Assembly: GCF_001435935.1 (NCBI RefSeq)
Contig: NZ_AZGM01000087.1
Span: 1-44,822 of the forward strand
Length of the DNA stretch: 44,822 nucleotides
Direction of reading: 5' to 3'
From: Limosilactobacillus panis DSM 6035
Lineage (GTDB): Bacteria > Bacillota > Bacilli > Lactobacillales > Lactobacillaceae
This document shows, one piece after another, positions 43,259 through 44,822 of this stretch. The notes below the pieces were generated by a model. It saw nothing but the letters and a program-made list of their open reading frames with translations. It was not told the origin of the DNA and ran no database searches. The stretch's first letter is position 1, and each line of letters starts with the position of its first letter. The position numbers and the translations under genes are program-made.

Positions 43259-43459
43259 GTGTTCAACATTTTCCCAAAAAGTTTTATTAAGAACCTGGTT
43301 CTCTGTAACTGTGGTCTCATTATTGCAATGATTGCTTATGACCTCTTAATCCTGCTGGTTCCACTTATACGGATCACCTTTTTAACGGCAATTATTACCC
43401 TCCTGATTGTGAATATCGTCATCCCGGGTCTCAAGTACATTCACCTGCATCTCAGTTAG
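43259..43459 (+). CDS. Small two-helix membrane protein (hypothetical)
   Basis: A reading of about 66 residues, VFNIFPKSFIKNLVLCNCGLIIAMIAYDLLILLVPLIRITFLTAIITLLIVNIVIPGLKYIHLHLS, with two strong hydrophobic segments. GTG at 43259 is a plausible start (AGGAACGG about 10 bases upstream); GTG 43250 is an alternative. It follows the L,D-transpeptidase-like gene by 14 bases and its last 8 bases overlap the end of the convergent transpeptidase gene. The composition and arrangement resemble a real small membrane gene, but the start is not certain. Confidence 0.4.
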   Translation: MFNIFPKSFIKNLVLCNCGLIIAMIAYDLLILLVPLIRITFLTAIITLLIVNIVIPGLKYIHLHLS

Positions 43460-44117
43460 TAACCACAATCTTCGTTCCAACGGGGACGTTTCGAAAGAAC
43501 CAGCGGGCATCCGGAACGGACAAACGGACACAACCGTGGGACCCCTGCGTCTTGCCGAGTTTAGCGGCTTCGGTCTTATTATACTTGCCATTACCAACCG
43601 TTGGGACACTGTGGAAGAGGTACTTCCCGTGGTCTAGCCAGGAGACATAGTAATTGGCCCCTTCGTTCAGCTGTGCATTGTAAAAGTGGTCACCGCGCTC
43701 GTTTTGAATGTGGTAAGTGCCAGTCGGGGTTAGGCTCTTCATCTTGCCCGTCTTGTCATCCCGTTGGTAAATTCCCCCGGTGCAGTACATCGTGTAGATG
43801 ATGTGTTTGCCATCATAAACGTAGGTCCGGTTCTTTTTGAGACACACTTTAACCCACAAATTCTTGGCCTGTTTCAGGTCCGGGTAAGGAATTGTTTCCG
43901 ATGATTTCCGCCAATTAATGGGCGTCCGCATATTGGCATTTCGTTGTGCGACCACTGCACGCCGTTTAGCCGCCTGGTGCCGGGAGCGCTTAATTTTAGC
44001 CTGGCGTGCAATCCGTGCTTTTTGGGCACGAAGGGTGTGGACACGGTGAGTAAGTACCGTGCCAACCACCAACAGGCAAAAGATTGCGTAAAGCCAGTGT
44101 TTAACTTTCAAGGTCAT
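43452..44117 (-). CDS. L,D-transpeptidase (YkuD domain)
   Basis: A 221-residue protein with a signal anchor (about residues 5-22) and a C-terminal YkuD domain. The catalytic motif is SHGCVRLS with Cys196 and His194, and 'TPTGTYHIQNERGDHFYNAQLNEGANYYVSW' is the preceding conserved block. It forms 3-3 cross-links or attaches proteins to peptidoglycan. The ATG at 44117 is preferred (MTLKVKHWLYA) over TTG 44138, though neither has a strong ribosome site. It lies beside its inactive homologue at 42678, suggesting duplication. Confidence 0.9.
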   Translation of the reverse strand: MTLKVKHWLYAIFCLLVVGTVLTHRVHTLRAQKARIARQAKIKRSRHQAAKRRAVVAQRNANMRTPINWRKSSETIPYPDLKQAKNLWVKVCLKKNRTYVYDGKHIIYTMYCTGGIYQRDDKTGKMKSLTPTGTYHIQNERGDHFYNAQLNEGANYYVSWLDHGKYLFHSVPTVGNGKYNKTEAAKLGKTQGSHGCVRLSVPDARWFFRNVPVGTKIVVTN

Positions 44118-44230
44118 AGTATTTATCTGCTTTCTCAATTTACATTTAATAAAAACAACTTTATTATATTATAGGAAAGTGATAATACAATTACTTATTT
44201 CAGTAAATTTGCTAAAGGGAGGATGGCGCC

Positions 44231-44311
44231 ATGCGTGATAATTTAAAGGTTTCTTATCTAACCGCCCTCTTCTTTTTTATCGTTGTCGTAATTTACGCTA
44301 ATCTTGGTTAA
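44231..44311 (+). CDS. 26-residue single-helix membrane peptide (hypothetical)
   Basis: MRDNLKVSYLTALFFFIVVVIYANLG then TAA. A GGGAGG about 9 bases before the ATG is a strong ribosome site for so short a gene. One hydrophobic segment fills residues 9-24. The next gene starts 15 bases after its stop, so they may be co-translated. A type-I-toxin-like or regulatory membrane peptide is possible, but nothing beyond the topology supports it. Confidence 0.5.
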   Translation: MRDNLKVSYLTALFFFIVVVIYANLG

Positions 44312-44325
44312 CGGGGGATCTTTTC

Positions 44326-44568
44326 TTGCAACGACTAAAGCACATCTGGGAGTATATTGTTCATCATAAGTGGTCGAAGGACATCCTACGGGCCAACCTG
44401 CTGTACATCGTCCTCGTCCTTCTTTATGAACTATGCCACTTTGGCCTAAAACCGGTTAGTTGGGGGGCCGGGGTCAAGATGTGGCTATTGATGAACCTCT
44501 GCTTATTCTTCAAACTCGTCCTCGATATAATCGACCGCCTAATTAAGTTACGGGCACGAGAAAAATAA
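44326..44568 (+). CDS. Small membrane protein of unknown function
   Basis: An 80-residue protein with two hydrophobic segments (about residues 22-37 and 50-66) and basic ends (LKHIWEYIVHHKWSK at the start, IKLRAREK at the end). The start is TTG at 44326 after GGGGGATC. It follows the 26-residue peptide and is ended by a terminator. I do not recognise a family. Confidence 0.6.
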   Translation: MQRLKHIWEYIVHHKWSKDILRANLLYIVLVLLYELCHFGLKPVSWGAGVKMWLLMNLCLFFKLVLDIIDRLIKLRAREK

Positions 44569-44602
44569 CTATACCATATGGCTTTATACCTTAAATAAAA
44601 TA

Positions 44603-44643
44603 TAAAAGAGACTGGAAAAACTTACATTTTTCTCAGTCTCTTT
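44603..44643. terminator. Terminator after the small membrane protein
   Basis: AAAAGAGACTGGAAAAA pairs with TTTTTCTCAGTCTCTTTT (one bulge), with T residues following. Confidence 0.88.
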
Positions 44644-44651
44644 TCAGTATT

Positions 44652-44679
44652 CGAATATTACACAGTAATCGCGGAAAAA
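44652..44679. repeat. Copy 2 of the 28-bp dispersed structured repeat
   Basis: These 28 bases are identical to 5912-5939. Like copy 1, this copy follows a CTCTTTT and an AGT, and contains the ATTAC-ACA-GTAAT inverted repeat. GCGGA (44671-44675) can pair with TCCGC (44697-44701). It lies in a non-coding stretch (44569-44822) where I see no gene. Confidence 0.7.
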
Positions 44680-44784
44680 ATACTTATTTAAAAAAATCCG
44701 CAAAAAATAGGTTGTAGGTAACTAAAGTATTTAAGCGAAGCTCTTTCATAGTTAAATCATTTATATGATTAACTGAAACTTGAA

Positions 44785-44822
44785 AGCCCTGAATTGCAAT
44801 GAAATCATTGTGGTTCAGGGCT
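44785..44822. terminator. Long hairpin at the right edge, probable terminator
   Basis: AGCCCTGAA, TTG and CAATGA pair with TCATTG, TGG and TTCAGGGCT. That is 15 of 18 pairs, with the 3-base mismatch in the middle. The loop is AA. It is cut by the window edge, so a following T run cannot be seen. It may end a convergent gene outside the window. Confidence 0.45.

Noticed and set aside
1-44822. CRISPR arrays, tRNA or rRNA genes, complete insertion sequences, phage genes
   Set aside because: None found by eye; no regularly spaced repeats, no transposase or integrase motifs.

Overview
The window looks like a chromosomal segment of a low-motility, peptide- and amino-acid-importing lactic acid bacterium. 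By eye the base composition is near half G+C. The set of PotABCD, PepX, a proline iminopeptidase, a C69 dipeptidase, a DUF3290/DUF421 pair, an LTA-synthase-type enzyme, and T-box and purine riboswitch control fits Lactobacillaceae, most like Limosilactobacillus. The genus is inferred from gene content, not from any search. I see no rRNA, tRNA, CRISPR array, phage or intact insertion sequence.

Layout. 1-2.9 kb (minus strand): a membrane protein, an Asp/Asn/Ser/Thr-rich exported protein, a Fur-family regulator, a guanylate-kinase-like protein and a Nudix hydrolase. 3.0-5.9 kb: an APC amino acid permease and an MFS transporter. 6.0-9.8 kb: potABCD, polyamine uptake, read leftwards. 10-13.3 kb: PepX and a proline iminopeptidase, which together release proline-containing residues from peptides. 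13.5-18.1 kb: a P-type cation ATPase behind a structured leader, a HAD phosphatase, and the DUF3290-DUF421 pair. 18.2-20.6 kb: a DHH phosphoesterase and a DUF2325 protein. 20.6-22.4 kb: an Ile-type T-box and brnQ. 22.5-25.5 kb (minus): GH73 glucosaminidase, a CmpB-like membrane protein and an ABC-F ATPase. 25.6-28.5 kb: a tryptophan-type ABC importer (trpXYZ) behind an elaborate attenuator. 28.6-34.6 kb: C69 dipeptidase, MATE exporter, thioredoxin, TerC, an RluA-type pseudouridine synthase and a CorA-like channel. 34.6-36.7 kb: a guanine riboswitch followed by the remains of a xanthine permease fused to the tail of an NhaC antiporter. 36.7-39.0 kb: CDF transporter, a parS-like site, a phosphatase and an orphan small protein. 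39.1-44.6 kb: cell-envelope genes (LTA synthase, D,D-carboxypeptidase, an L,D-transpeptidase and a neighbouring homologue without the catalytic motif) plus small membrane proteins.

The most interesting element is the trpXYZ leader (25619-25896). A consensus promoter is followed by a 16-codon peptide ORF with one Trp codon and then a chain of mutually exclusive hairpins ending in two tandem intrinsic terminators. The pairings can be followed base by base and form a complete Trp-starvation attenuation circuit with no T-box. The second is the decayed locus at 34869-36663: a nonsense codon plus a deletion junction joins the 5' two-thirds of a riboswitch-controlled xanthine permease to the 3' two-thirds of nhaC. 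Also notable are a putative Mn2+ riboswitch-like leader before the P-type ATPase, a two-copy 28-bp structured repeat at the two ends of the window, and a catalytically empty L,D-transpeptidase paralogue.

Functions are assigned from motifs and family recall only; no alignment, folding program or database was used.
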